A DNA stretch of 64,000 nt from Cordilura impudica (taxonomy: Eukaryota > Arthropoda > Insecta > Diptera > Scathophagidae): assembly GCA_963682025.1 (NCBI GenBank), contig OY821520.1, positions 136,532,738 to 136,596,737 on the forward strand, in the 5' to 3' direction. The number at the start of each line of letters is the position of its first letter. Position 1 is the first letter of the stretch. Below, piece after piece: positions 10,311 through 20,201 of this stretch. The translations under genes and the position numbers were made by a program. The notes under the pieces are model-generated. The model was not told the DNA's origin, searched no databases, and saw only the letters and a list, made by a program, of their open reading frames with translations.

Positions 10311-11380
10311 TGTAATGTTGAATTAGGGTAAAAATATTATGTAAAATTATCTGTTATTTGATTAAAAATTTTCTGACGTTAAACATTTCTTTTGGGTAAG
10401 CATAAGTATTTTTTTTCTAGTTTTAATTTTTGAAACAAAAATTGCATCTTTTCGTATCCACATTTTTTTTTTTTTTGATCTTCTTGAATTGTTAAGTACG
10501 GAAAATTTGTTAAGCTAAGCCAAATAATCACGGGTAAAGCAACACTCGTTTGAGGATAAAAGCCTGCCAAGGAATTTATTGATTTTTTTTGCAAAACTTT
10601 GCTATAACTTTATATTATTCAATATACCTTGGGTAGTTGCGATTGGATTATTAAGGAAGCTAAAATTATATTTAGTTCCGCACAAAAACTCTTTATTTAG
10701 TTTACGCTTTAGAGTATACGTTTAATTTATGTAGTTAATAATGGGAATTTGGTTTTACAATTTTGGAATTTCTTATGAATTGTCCAGACGACTTTCCTCG
10801 TTGAAACCACGTTGCGAAAGAATTTCTTTGTATTACCTTAGAAATGACAAACGTTAAGTAAATTTGAGTAACTCTACCAAGTGTCGATAGTTTAGTAATC
10901 GAGTTGCTTACAGTGCAACGGTGCGTTGCTATGCGTTGATAGGCGACAAATTTGCAACTCTGGGAATATATTGTAGACACAGCAATATTATTGCCAGTAG
11001 GGACTAACTAGGGTTAGATTCGGTTCAATTTTTGGAGTTTCCACATAAGAAAAAAATAAAACAATAGAATAATAATCTCCTACGCTTGTATTGAAGTACA
11101 TCATTAATGGTATTGTCAGATATGTTTTAGCGGAGACGCCAACCATGTACTGTATATTAAAGCCGGGTAATAGTAACTTCCTTGGCTTAACATGAGCATT
11201 TTTATTTAATAAAAAGAGAAAAAAAAAATGTGGATACGAAAAGATGCAATTTTTGTTTCAAAAATTAAAACTAGAAAAAAAATACTTATGCTTACCCAAA
11301 AGAAATGTTTAACGTCAGAAAATTTTTAATCAAATAACAGATAATTTTACATAATATTTTTACCCTAATTCAACATTACA
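10311..11380 (-). repeat. Left (3') LTR, truncated and with inverted outer end
   Basis: 10477-11380 equals 19243-20146 of the complete LTR. The outer 10311-10462 is the exact reverse complement of 11229-11380, so the host junction shows the LTR's opposite end. The two parts meet in a run of 14 T. On the element strand the base run just before this LTR (ATTATGCGGTT) is not purine-rich, so no classical polypurine tract is visible. Confidence 0.88.
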
Positions 11381-11435
11381 AACCGCATAATACTAGCCTG
11401 TTAGGCAATAGTATAAGGAGGAATCAGTAAGAAAT

Positions 11436-14400
11436 TCACGGGCGAATATCTTTCGCATGATAAGTTCCCAATATTTTACCTTCCATATCCTCTAATACAT
11501 AGTAGTGGTTTCCGATTTTTTCTCTAATTTTAGATTTTATAAACATTGGTGCAAATTTCGCATTAAATTTTTTTTCAGAACTACTTTGTGCAAAGTTTCT
11601 GCGGAATACGGATTGACCTATGGAATAGGATATAGGTCGCGTTCTAAGGTTATACTGATTTCTGTTATTTTCATAGGCTTGTGCAATATTCCTTTTCAAA
11701 TTTTTACGTAATAATTGGAGTTCATCATCTCTGTGGAGGGTAATTGATGGTTCGTCAACCAGATTGAGGTTTTTTAGAAGGGCATAAGAGCTGCCATGTG
11801 TAATCATGTCAAAACCAAAAACGGCATGATATGGGGAACATTTTATGGCTTGATGAAAAGAATTTCTCAATGCACAACTAATTGAAGTGAGATTTTGATC
11901 CCATAAAGTCTGGTCACTTTTAAGATAAGATCGGATACCAGCTATAATCGATCTATTTACTCTCTCTGCAGCATTAGCTTGAGGAGAATAGATGGCCGTG
12001 TAGATGTGTGTTATACCTAACGAGGTAAGAAAAGCGTTGAATTCATGCGCTTTAAATTGTGACCCATTGTCACTTACTAGGATCTCGGGCACACCATATA
12101 TGTGGAAAATTTGTTTAAGTAGAAAATCTTGAATTGTACTGGATGTAAATTTTTTTAGTGGGAAAAGCCAGTGGAATTTTGTCATATGGTCCAAAACAAT
12201 AAGCAACCCTATATAACCCTGTTTACTGCGAGGATATGGTCCCAAAATATCGATATATAATCGTTGAAAAGGTCTGTTTGTTACCGCAGGCCTACCCATT
12301 TCGGGCTTCATAATAAAATTCGGAGCCTTGGTGGTTTTGCAGATTTCGCAATTTTTAATATATTCCCTCACGTCCCGGACTAGACCTGGCCAATAGAAAT
12401 TGCGACGAATAAGTTCTAACGTTTTAATTAGGCCTCCGTGCGTGGCAACTGGTGCATTGTGCGATCTTGAAATTACGTTTTTTCGTAAATTGCGTGGAAT
12501 CCAGAGCTTCCAACACGCATTTTCCTGTAGTATGTCGCCTGAATAATAATTTGTTCTAATGTAGACATAATTGTCAATAATTTTCAGATCCGGATATTTG
12601 GAAATATTCCCATTAATTCTCGCTCTCAGACTTGAATAATCTTCATCATTAAAATGCGGTGAATTCAGGTCTATTTCGGGTTCAAGAACTTCTATTCCCG
12701 CCAAATCATCGCCAGGGATTCTAGATAAAGCATCTGGTACCACATTATCTTTTCCCTTCCTGTGACTAACCGAGAATTTATAGCCTTGAAGCTTGAATAC
12801 CCATCGAGCCAAACGACCTGTCAAATCTGGCTGTTTCATTAGCCATACTAACGACGAATGGTCGGTTATAACTTCGAACTCCTGCATTTCAAGATAACAC
12901 CGGAATTTTTTAATAGCCTCTAGCGCAGCCAAACATTCGCGTTCCGTGACACTATAGTTGCGTTGGGCAGTATTTAACTTTTTCGACATAAAGGCGATTG
13001 GTCGTTCGTCACCATTTTCGTCGAACTGCACCAAAACAGCACCAATGCCAAAGTCACTAGCATCGCAGTGTAGGTAAAATTTCTTGCTAAAGTCAGGGTT
13101 TGAAAGCACAGGAGCAGAAGTCAGTAGGATCTTTATTCTCTCAAAAGATTTTTGAGCTTCGGTGGTCCAACAAAACTTCCGTTTAGTGGATAAAACTTCG
13201 GATATAGGAAAAACTATTGTGGAGAAATTGGCGATGAATCGTCGGTACCATCCGGCTATTCCTAAAAAACCCCGAACCTGTTTAATATTCTTCGGCACCG
13301 GCCAATTCAAGATGGAATCAATTTTTTCTGGATCCATTTTTATACCACCGTTCCCTATTATATATCCCAGATAATTTACTTCAGTAACGCAAAACTTTGA
13401 TTTCGATATGTTAAGGGTCAGATTCGCGTGTTTAAATTGTTCAGCGATCCGAACTAACATGGACAAATGGGATGAAAAATTTTCGGAAACTATAATTAGA
13501 TCATCTAAATAGCCAAATACACATTGGCGTAGGTCCGGCGGTATCAGGGTATCCATAAGGCGGCACATGGTAGAAGGGGCATTACATAGTCCAAAGGGCA
13601 TGACAACGAATTGATACAAAGGTCTACCCGGAACCGTGAAAGCGGTGAACGCTTTCGCCTCGTCGGTTAAGCCTATTTGCCAATATGCATCTTTGAGATC
13701 CAATTTTGATATAATGTTGGCCTTTGGAAGTCGTGATAAGATTCCTTCGATATTTGGTAACGGGTAGGCATCCTTTTTTGTCACCTGATTGACTTTTCGT
13801 GCGTCAAGGCAAAGACGGACCTTGTTTGGTTTTACGACTAAGCGCATGGGAGAGCTCCAAGCAGAATTTGAGGGTTCAATGACTCCCAAAGCCAACATTC
13901 GGTCGATTTCTTCAAACATCACTTTTTCCACTGCTGGAGAAACGGGGTAAAAACGCTGTTTGATTGGAGTGGCCTCACCTACGTCAATCATATGCTTGAT
14001 CAAGCCCGTTCGTCCCAAACCCTGCTTTTCGAAGTTCGGAAATAAGTCCACAATAGCTGCAAGTTGTTGTCGTTGGCTATTAGTTAAGGGATAATCTATG
14101 CAGGATGGCGAAGGTACCACTTCTTCATTAATTTCAGACGCAACTTTAAACGGCGTACTAAAAGAGGACAACTCGGACAAAATACTTAACGAAGTTTCAA
14201 AGCCGGATGAAACAACAAAGTTTCCAAACACCTCCGGCGCTAAATTAAAGTTCTTCCAAAAATTTAACCCCAATATCAGACGCTGGGTAATTGTTGGTAC
14301 AATCAGTATTTTCATTTTCCTAACTTGCTCTTTGAAAACTAAATCCACCTGCAAATACCCTAAAACTCGCTGGAAATTACCATCTGCTGTCTTTACATAC

Positions 14401-14945
14401 GATTTCATCTGCATAAATTCTTTAAATTTAGAAAAATCATTGTTGGCTAAATCAGAGCCTATGCATGATACATTAGCACCTGTATCCAAAAGACCCAGTT
14501 CATTAAAATTTAAAAACTTTACCGCAGCATAGTATCGCCGATCTGACGACTTATTTACAATAGAAGATATTACAAATTTTGCAGTGTGTTTCCGGTTTCT
14601 ATAATATTGCCGCAAACGAATCGACGATCGTTTTGGTTTTCTACCCTTTGGGTTAACAGACAATGCAGAAACTTCAAAAATTGCCTTACGTTTTGCTAAG
14701 TAGTTTTCCATTTTTGTGTGATAAGGTAAAATTGGTTGTAATTTAACATTATTATAATAAAATTCTTTAGCAGACTCTATACGTTTCAATATGGTTATAT
14801 TATCATCTAATTCTAAACAGTTATAAGGTTCTACATCTACGTTTTCAATTTTTTTTGAAGAAGTTATTATGGACGGTTCCGGCTGACATTCGGAGGGTTC
14901 CCGTTTTTTGAATGTATTAATTTTTTTGCAGAACATTTGACACAT
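11436..14945 (-). CDS. Pol polyprotein, unit 1 (protease, RT, RNase H, integrase)
   Basis: This 1,169-residue frame would make the enzymes that copy the element RNA into DNA and insert it. Visible in order are the aspartic protease motif DTGAN (about residue 154), the RT core with LDLKDAYWQI and the active-site YLDD (about 479-482), RNase H starting LHCDASD (D628), the integrase HHCC finger (H829, H836, C866, C869), and the catalytic triad D899, D959 (VSDNGSQF) and E994 (PQANAAERVNR). No chromodomain is seen. The first Met is at 14945, but the frame is open upstream to a TAA near 14956. It is offset -1 from gag with a 79-bp overlap, so expression probably relies on frameshifting. All key residues are intact, which suggests recent activity. 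Confidence 0.95.
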   Translation of the reverse strand: MCQMFCKKINTFKKREPSECQPEPSIITSSKKIENVDVEPYNCLELDDNITILKRIESAKEFYYNNVKLQPILPYHTKMENYLAKRKAIFEVSALSVNPKGRKPKRSSIRLRQYYRNRKHTAKFVISSIVNKSSDRRYYAAVKFLNFNELGLLDTGANVSCIGSDLANNDFSKFKEFMQMKSYVKTADGNFQRVLGYLQVDLVFKEQVRKMKILIVPTITQRLILGLNFWKNFNLAPEVFGNFVVSSGFETSLSILSELSSFSTPFKVASEINEEVVPSPSCIDYPLTNSQRQQLAAIVDLFPNFEKQGLGRTGLIKHMIDVGEATPIKQRFYPVSPAVEKVMFEEIDRMLALGVIEPSNSAWSSPMRLVVKPNKVRLCLDARKVNQVTKKDAYPLPNIEGILSRLPKANIISKLDLKDAYWQIGLTDEAKAFTAFTVPGRPLYQFVVMPFGLCNAPSTMCRLMDTLIPPDLRQCVFGYLDDLIIVSENFSSHLSMLVRIAEQFKHANLTLNISKSKFCVTEVNYLGYIIGNGGIKMDPEKIDSILNWPVPKNIKQVRGFLGIAGWYRRFIANFSTIVFPISEVLSTKRKFCWTTEAQKSFERIKILLTSAPVLSNPDFSKKFYLHCDASDFGIGAVLVQFDENGDERPIAFMSKKLNTAQRNYSVTERECLAALEAIKKFRCYLEMQEFEVITDHSSLVWLMKQPDLTGRLARWVFKLQGYKFSVSHRKGKDNVVPDALSRIPGDDLAGIEVLEPEIDLNSPHFNDEDYSSLRARINGNISKYPDLKIIDNYVYIRTNYYSGDILQENACWKLWIPRNLRKNVISRSHNAPVATHGGLIKTLELIRRNFYWPGLVRDVREYIKNCEICKTTKAPNFIMKPEMGRPAVTNRPFQRLYIDILGPYPRSKQGYIGLLIVLDHMTKFHWLFPLKKFTSSTIQDFLLKQIFHIYGVPEILVSDNGSQFKAHEFNAFLTSLGITHIYTAIYSPQANAAERVNRSIIAGIRSYLKSDQTLWDQNLTSISCALRNSFHQAIKCSPYHAVFGFDMITHGSSYALLKNLNLVDEPSITLHRDDELQLLRKNLKRNIAQAYENNRNQYNLRTRPISYSIGQSVFRRNFAQSSSEKKFNAKFAPMFIKSKIREKIGNHYYVLEDMEGKILGTYHAKDIRP

Positions 14946-16480
14946 TGGGGCTTATAGGTATTTTTTTCGCCGCACCCATAGCAGAAAATTATTCGGGTCT
15001 CCAAACAATCTTCCCAATGATGGCCTACCTGATCGCAGTTCCAACACTTGTATGAAATAGAAGGTTGTTGAATGGCATCGACCGAAACATCCTGTATCGC
15101 AGTGAAATCGCTTTTTTCGCTATTCTTCGTATATTCAACTTCTGCCACTTGACGACGAACCCCATAGTTTGGAGGAATTTTCGGGGATATATTTTTACGG
15201 AAATAATCGTCACCTAACAAATTTTCCCTCATTTGAACTAACTTTCTCAGGTGGGCAATGGAATAAATTGGAACAAACAGAAGTTCATGCCTGATTTCTG
15301 GACGCAAATTGCGGGTGATAATTTCGACTAAATCCGCTTCTGGAATGGGTGTGTCTAACCTATCTATCATAGTAGAAATAGAATCATAAAAAACTTCAAA
15401 AGATTCAGTCGGTTTCATTTTCCGATTTCTAATTTCCTCATGGACATCAAAACTTGATTTAAAGTCTTTGTAGCGATATTTAAGGGCCTCACAGAATTCT
15501 TTCCATGTAACTGCCTCAACTTGCTTATGGTATCCCCAGTACCAATCACGGGCTTTACCACTCAACAGGACATGCAAATTTCTACAAATTAACGTAAAAT
15601 CATTATTAAAATTGTCACGGGTTAATGACCTTACGCGATATAAAAATTCATCCACCGAAATTCCAGTAGCAGAACCATCAAACTTAATGTTCCAGTTCTG
15701 GATGATAGAAGTTATCTTGGTGGATCGTATAGCGAAACTTTCGTCAAACACGGACGCGTTTTCAAAATTTGGACGGGAAGAATTATTGGGGTCACTTCTC
15801 CCAGAACCAGGACGATTATTAACATCGCGATTAATAGCATCACTTAGTGGTTGAACCGTTGGAGGATGTTGTGGTGGTTGGCGTTGAGAATTTGGGATTA
15901 AGTTTAAATTTCCTAACAACCTGCATATGGATCCTTCAATCATGTCGTTAATTTTTTCATAGTCAATAGTGGCTGGCATACTGTTCTTTTGGTTTGGTCG
16001 ATTTTGGGGGGAGCGATTAAAATTGGTGGGGGGACAGTTTCGAAGGGGAGTTGAAGCCGCTGCTTCCTCTGGTTCTGTTGCGAGCGGAAGATTTGCACCG
16101 AAATCTACCAACGGTGTATGCGCACCTTCCGGGAATAAATTTTTGGTGTAGTTTCTAGTGTTATATTGTTTTGATAGGGCACCACGAGGTTTACCTCGAG
16201 CAGCCGTTTTTGATTTATCGACAACAGAATATGAGTTTTGAATAGTAATTTTTTTTAGTTCAGACAAAGTACAAATTCTTTTGCAAGACGGACACTCGGA
16301 AGAAATAGACATAGATGTTTCTATGCAACTGCGGTGAAATGCATGATTACATTCTGCAATGAGCAAGCACTCTTGTCCTTCCGACATTTTCTCCTTACAA
16401 ATTAAACAGCTTGATTCTGGCTGTGAAATGATTAAGGCCGCCGCCTGGTTTCTCTCAGGGGAGCGTCCCATCATGATCAT
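14867..16480 (-). CDS. Gag with N-terminal RING-H2 finger, unit 1
   Basis: This 537-residue protein should form the particle that packages element RNA. Residues 25-66 make a complete RING-H2 pattern: C25-x2-C28-x15-C44-x-H46-x2-H49-x2-C52-x10-C63-x2-C66. A Pro/Asn-rich linker follows. About residues 250-430 fit the retrotransposon Gag/capsid family (AVTWKEFCEALKYRYKDF). A CCHC zinc knuckle lies at 479-492 (CWNCDQVGHHWEDC). A second at 500-513 has Thr where His is expected. The stop is at 14867-14869 in the pol overlap. RING domains are not a usual part of fly Gag; whether this one binds ubiquitin-conjugating enzymes is unknown. Start Met 1 at 16480 is followed by another Met at position 4 that could serve instead. 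Confidence 0.93.
   Translation of the reverse strand: MIMMGRSPERNQAAALIISQPESSCLICKEKMSEGQECLLIAECNHAFHRSCIETSMSISSECPSCKRICTLSELKKITIQNSYSVVDKSKTAARGKPRGALSKQYNTRNYTKNLFPEGAHTPLVDFGANLPLATEPEEAAASTPLRNCPPTNFNRSPQNRPNQKNSMPATIDYEKINDMIEGSICRLLGNLNLIPNSQRQPPQHPPTVQPLSDAINRDVNNRPGSGRSDPNNSSRPNFENASVFDESFAIRSTKITSIIQNWNIKFDGSATGISVDEFLYRVRSLTRDNFNNDFTLICRNLHVLLSGKARDWYWGYHKQVEAVTWKEFCEALKYRYKDFKSSFDVHEEIRNRKMKPTESFEVFYDSISTMIDRLDTPIPEADLVEIITRNLRPEIRHELLFVPIYSIAHLRKLVQMRENLLGDDYFRKNISPKIPPNYGVRRQVAEVEYTKNSEKSDFTAIQDVSVDAIQQPSISYKCWNCDQVGHHWEDCLETRIIFCYGCGEKNTYKPQCVKCSAKKLIHSKNGNPPNVSRNRP
14903..14909 (-). promoter_or_regulatory. Putative -1 ribosomal frameshift heptamer, unit 1
   Basis: In the gag frame the minus strand reads TCA AAA AAC GGG, giving A-AAA-AAC, a classical slippery heptamer. 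It lies inside the only window (14869 to about 14955) where both frames are open. A second candidate, GCA AAA AAA TTA, lies about 17 bases upstream. The sense and position both fit gag-to-pol -1 shifting. Confidence 0.6.
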
Positions 16481-17207
16481 AAAATTAAACTGTATGAATT
16501 GTTACTAAACAAAATTAAACAATATTTCAATTGGGATTATATGATAACTAAATTTGGCTTGCTAAGCCCAAAAAAGAGCAGTAGAGAGGGAGAAGAAAAA
16601 ACAATTTTTGGATCTGAAATAGCCCAAATAGATAATTAAAAGGGAGCAAAAATATAAATGTTAATGTTTGGGTTTCTTACGTTTTTTGATGTGCTAACAA
16701 ATGGATAAACTTTATAAAGCTTTAAAATTCATGTGGTTGATGGTAGTGACAAATCTAATCTAAGACATTAGTGAAATAATTAGCAGCCCGATTTGGAATC
16801 TAACACAACGATATTCATTTGTATACGCTTGGAACTGATTTTACTGGACAATAAATCGCAACTAGCAATTATATTGTAAATCCAAATGAAACCAGGATAT
16901 CGATAGCCTGTTAAAAATTTCACACAAAATAACTAAAAATTTCACCAACATCCAATAAAATTCTAAGTATTACCCAACTCCGTGTCCACACCACCAAAAG
17001 AATATCAGGGGCTCCTGAGTCGACCTATTCGAATGGAAGTAGCTCAAATAGCCGAAAAATCTACAGAAGATTGATGTTTATTGGTTGTATTTACTCAGAA
17101 TTGAATAACATTTAAACTTTGATATGTTACTGATATTTACAAATTAAATTTAGAGCAGAGAAAATCCATTAACATTAACTTTGCAGCAATGTTTTTAGAG
17201 ACTTTCG
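16481..17207 (-). other. 5' leader of unit 1
   Basis: About 730 bp between the primer site and the gag start, with no long frame. It would carry the packaging signal, but none can be identified by eye. Confidence 0.6.
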
Positions 17208-17225
17208 GCCCCACGTTGGGCGCCA
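17208..17225 (-). promoter_or_regulatory. Primer binding site, tRNA-Lys(CUU) type, unit 1
   Basis: The + strand reads GCCCCACGTTGGGCGCCA, identical to the 3' end (with CCA) of eukaryotic tRNA-Lys(CUU) as I know it. It lies five bases from the LTR edge at 17231, where the minus-strand primer anneals. Confidence 0.85.
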
Positions 17226-17230
17226 ATTTA

Positions 17231-20146
17231 TGTAATGAACAACTGAATATCTAGAGTTTTGGAAAAACTCTTAAATAGATATTGACTATCCGGCGAAAAT
17301 GTCTGCTCTTAGAGAAGTGAAAAACTTAGGGGAGCCATTGAATACCACTAGCAGTCAGTCGGTTGGGGGGGTTGTTGTTTTCAGATCTCTCTTACCGAAA
17401 TTAAAACGTATATACATAAATAATTATTATAGACTCCCTACAGTTGATTTTTATCTAAAAGATTTTAATTACCCCTATTTAAATCAACCAAACAGTAACA
17501 TATGTCTATAACCCCAAATAGCTTTTATTTCTATCTCCAGAATGACGTTGGAGATAAGCGCTCGTAACCCTCCCTACCTATGATCTGTAGTCGCGCCAGT
17601 ATTAATACTAAGATCCCTTATTTAAATGTTTATCACATTAAGTTCACATCAAGTAAGAAACCACAGCAAGAAATTTAGAGTTCCATTGTTAGAGTTCAAA
17701 GTTTATTCATTTAAATTGCAAATAATACAATTTTTTTTTTTTTTTTTTAGTGTAGTCAAAAAAAGATTGTTTAAAAATTAAAATATATAATTTTGGATAA
17801 TTCAATGAAAAAATTTTTATGAAGCGTGAGGTAGAATTATTTATAAAGTTACCATGGAAAGATAACCCACGCTAAATAAACGTAATTATTTTAGTAAATG
17901 CTTAATTTAACGCATCTTAACAACCGCATATTGATTATAATGATTGATTATAATTCAAAAAAAAAAAAAGGAATTATGACCAAACCTAAATATGTAACTT
18001 ACGACGTAATATAGGGTATTTAGAAGCAAGAACTCATAACCAGTATTTTAGAATAATCAGCAACAACAAAAATTGAGATTTATTTGAAAGAGACAATACT
18101 TGTTCTCTATGTTACACAGATGATCATTAAGTGTTATTGGTTTTACTTCATTCTTGCTTCTGATACCTTTTTAGTTACAAATGAAATATGCAAAACAAAA
18201 CAATTATACAAGATATAAATATTTTTATATATATTTTTTTTTTTTTCTTTGACTCACCGAATTAACCCTCTGCAACCGCTGATCGATGAGGCCTCGTCAA
18301 ACTGCTGGTGCACTGTGCTTCAAGAAAGGGGTTAAGGGGATTATACTGATTTTGTTTGCATTTACAATGTGGCTATATGGGGTTTTCCATATATATACTA
18401 AAAAAAATTATTGACGGATATTACGAAAATTTAAACTAGTTAAATTATGTTCAAATAAGCAGAAAGTTCTAGTGGAAAAATAACGTGGCGGGTGTTAAAA
18501 AAATTTACTGGCTGAGTTATTTATGTTATATTGTCCTAATTTTGGTATTTTTTTTTTTTGACTTCATTTGGTGTTTATAGGTATTTAAAATATAGACACA
18601 TGAAGACTTATTTTTCCACTTTACACTTATTTAAAAAAAAATCTTATTAATTCTTTTTTTTTTTTTGTTTTTTCTTATTCCGTTTTTTTTTTTTTTTTTT
18701 TTGGTTATTTGAAATTTCCTGAGTTAACTCCAACTGCTAGGGTTTGTTAAGGTTGTCGAAGCCTGACGCTGACAATGTAGGTAGGGCTACGTGGAAGCTG
18801 ATGTTTCTTGGTAACCTCCAAATTACGGGTCCTCAGATGTCGTTGTCTTTCAATGAATATGGTTTCAATTTGTGCAATTAATCTATAAAGCGATTAATAT
18901 ATTAGTTACTACAACCCACTGTGATATGCCCTAGCTTTGAAATTGTTAACCGCAGTTTGTTGACACTATTAAATGGGTATCTTGCTAATGATCATTAAAC
19001 CCAAGAATATGCGGTTGTTTCGAGATGATCTAAGACTTCCAACAGAGTAATAAATCGTGCAGTGGTGGCGCTCATATGCGTCCACCACGAGAAATATTTT
19101 AGGTTATAATTTTGTTTCTGTATAAAAAAAAGAGTGGTTATTTTTCTATGGAGAAAATAAATCCTTTTTATAAAAATTTTACCTGTTGAAGGACAAGTAC
19201 AAAAGGAAACTGGTACAGTTGGTGATTTTTTTTTTTTTTTTTGATCTTCTTGAATTGTTAAGTACGGAAAATTTGTTAAGCTAAGCCAAATAATCACGGG
19301 TAAAGCAACACTCGTTTGAGGATAAAAGCCTGCCAAGGAATTTATTGATTTTTTTTGCAAAACTTTGCTATAACTTTATATTATTCAATATACCTTGGGT
19401 AGTTGCGATTGGATTATTAAGGAAGCTAAAATTATATTTAGTTCCGCACAAAAACTCTTTATTTAGTTTACGCTTTAGAGTATACGTTTAATTTATGTAG
19501 TTAATAATGGGAATTTGGTTTTACAATTTTGGAATTTCTTATGAATTGTCCAGACGACTTTCCTCGTTGAAACCACGTTGCGAAAGAATTTCTTTGTATT
19601 ACCTTAGAAATGACAAACGTTAAGTAAATTTGAGTAACTCTACCAAGTGTCGATAGTTTAGTAATCGAGTTGCTTACAGTGCAACGGTGCGTTGCTATGC
19701 GTTGATAGGCGACAAATTTGCAACTCTGGGAATATATTGTAGACACAGCAATATTATTGCCAGTAGGGACTAACTAGGGTTAGATTCGGTTCAATTTTTG
19801 GAGTTTCCACATAAGAAAAAAATAAAACAATAGAATAATAATCTCCTACGCTTGTATTGAAGTACATCATTAATGGTATTGTCAGATATGTTTTAGCGGA
19901 GACGCCAACCATGTACTGTATATTAAAGCCGGGTAATAGTAACTTCCTTGGCTTAACATGAGCATTTTTATTTAATAAAAAGAGAAAAAAAAAATGTGGA
20001 TACGAAAAGATGCAATTTTTGTTTCAAAAATTAAAACTAGAAAAAAAATACTTATGCTTACCCAAAAGAAATGTTTAACGTCAGAAAATTTTTAATCAAA
20101 TAACAGATAATTTTACATAATATTTTTACCCTAATTCAACATTACA
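17231..20146 (-). repeat. Complete middle LTR, 2,916 bp
   Basis: Bounded by TGTAATGAACAAC and ATTCAACATTACA (7-bp inverted ends). It is both the 5' LTR of unit 1 and the 3' LTR of unit 2. It contains several long homopolymers (poly-T at 17731-17748, poly-A at 17957-17969, poly-T near 18665 and 18685, poly-T at 19226-19242, poly-A at 19985-19994). No frame in it (for example 17299-17511, 18995-19360, 19501-19746) looks coding. It is long for a fly Ty3/gypsy element. Confidence 0.88.
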
Positions 20147-20201
20147 AACCGCATAATACTAGCCTGTTAGGCAATAGTATAAGGAGGAATCAGTAAGAAA
20201 T

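Noticed and set aside
10735..10980. 81-codon frame MSTIYSQSCKF (also at 19501-19746) as an LTR-encoded accessory gene
   Set aside because: Present twice only because the LTR is duplicated; composition and position within the LTR give no support for coding.
14098..14532. 144-codon frame opposite pol (and its twin at 22864-23298)
   Set aside because: Antisense to a conserved pol frame, with no domain and no promoter sign; identical twins follow from the duplication.
15612..16151. 80- and 60-codon frames opposite gag (also at 24378-24917)
   Set aside because: Shadows of the GC-richer gag coding strand.
17299..17511. 70-codon frame MSALREVKNLG near the LTR edge, in three copies
   Set aside because: Part of the LTR repeated by the duplication and inversion; on the opposite strand to gag-pol and without a domain.
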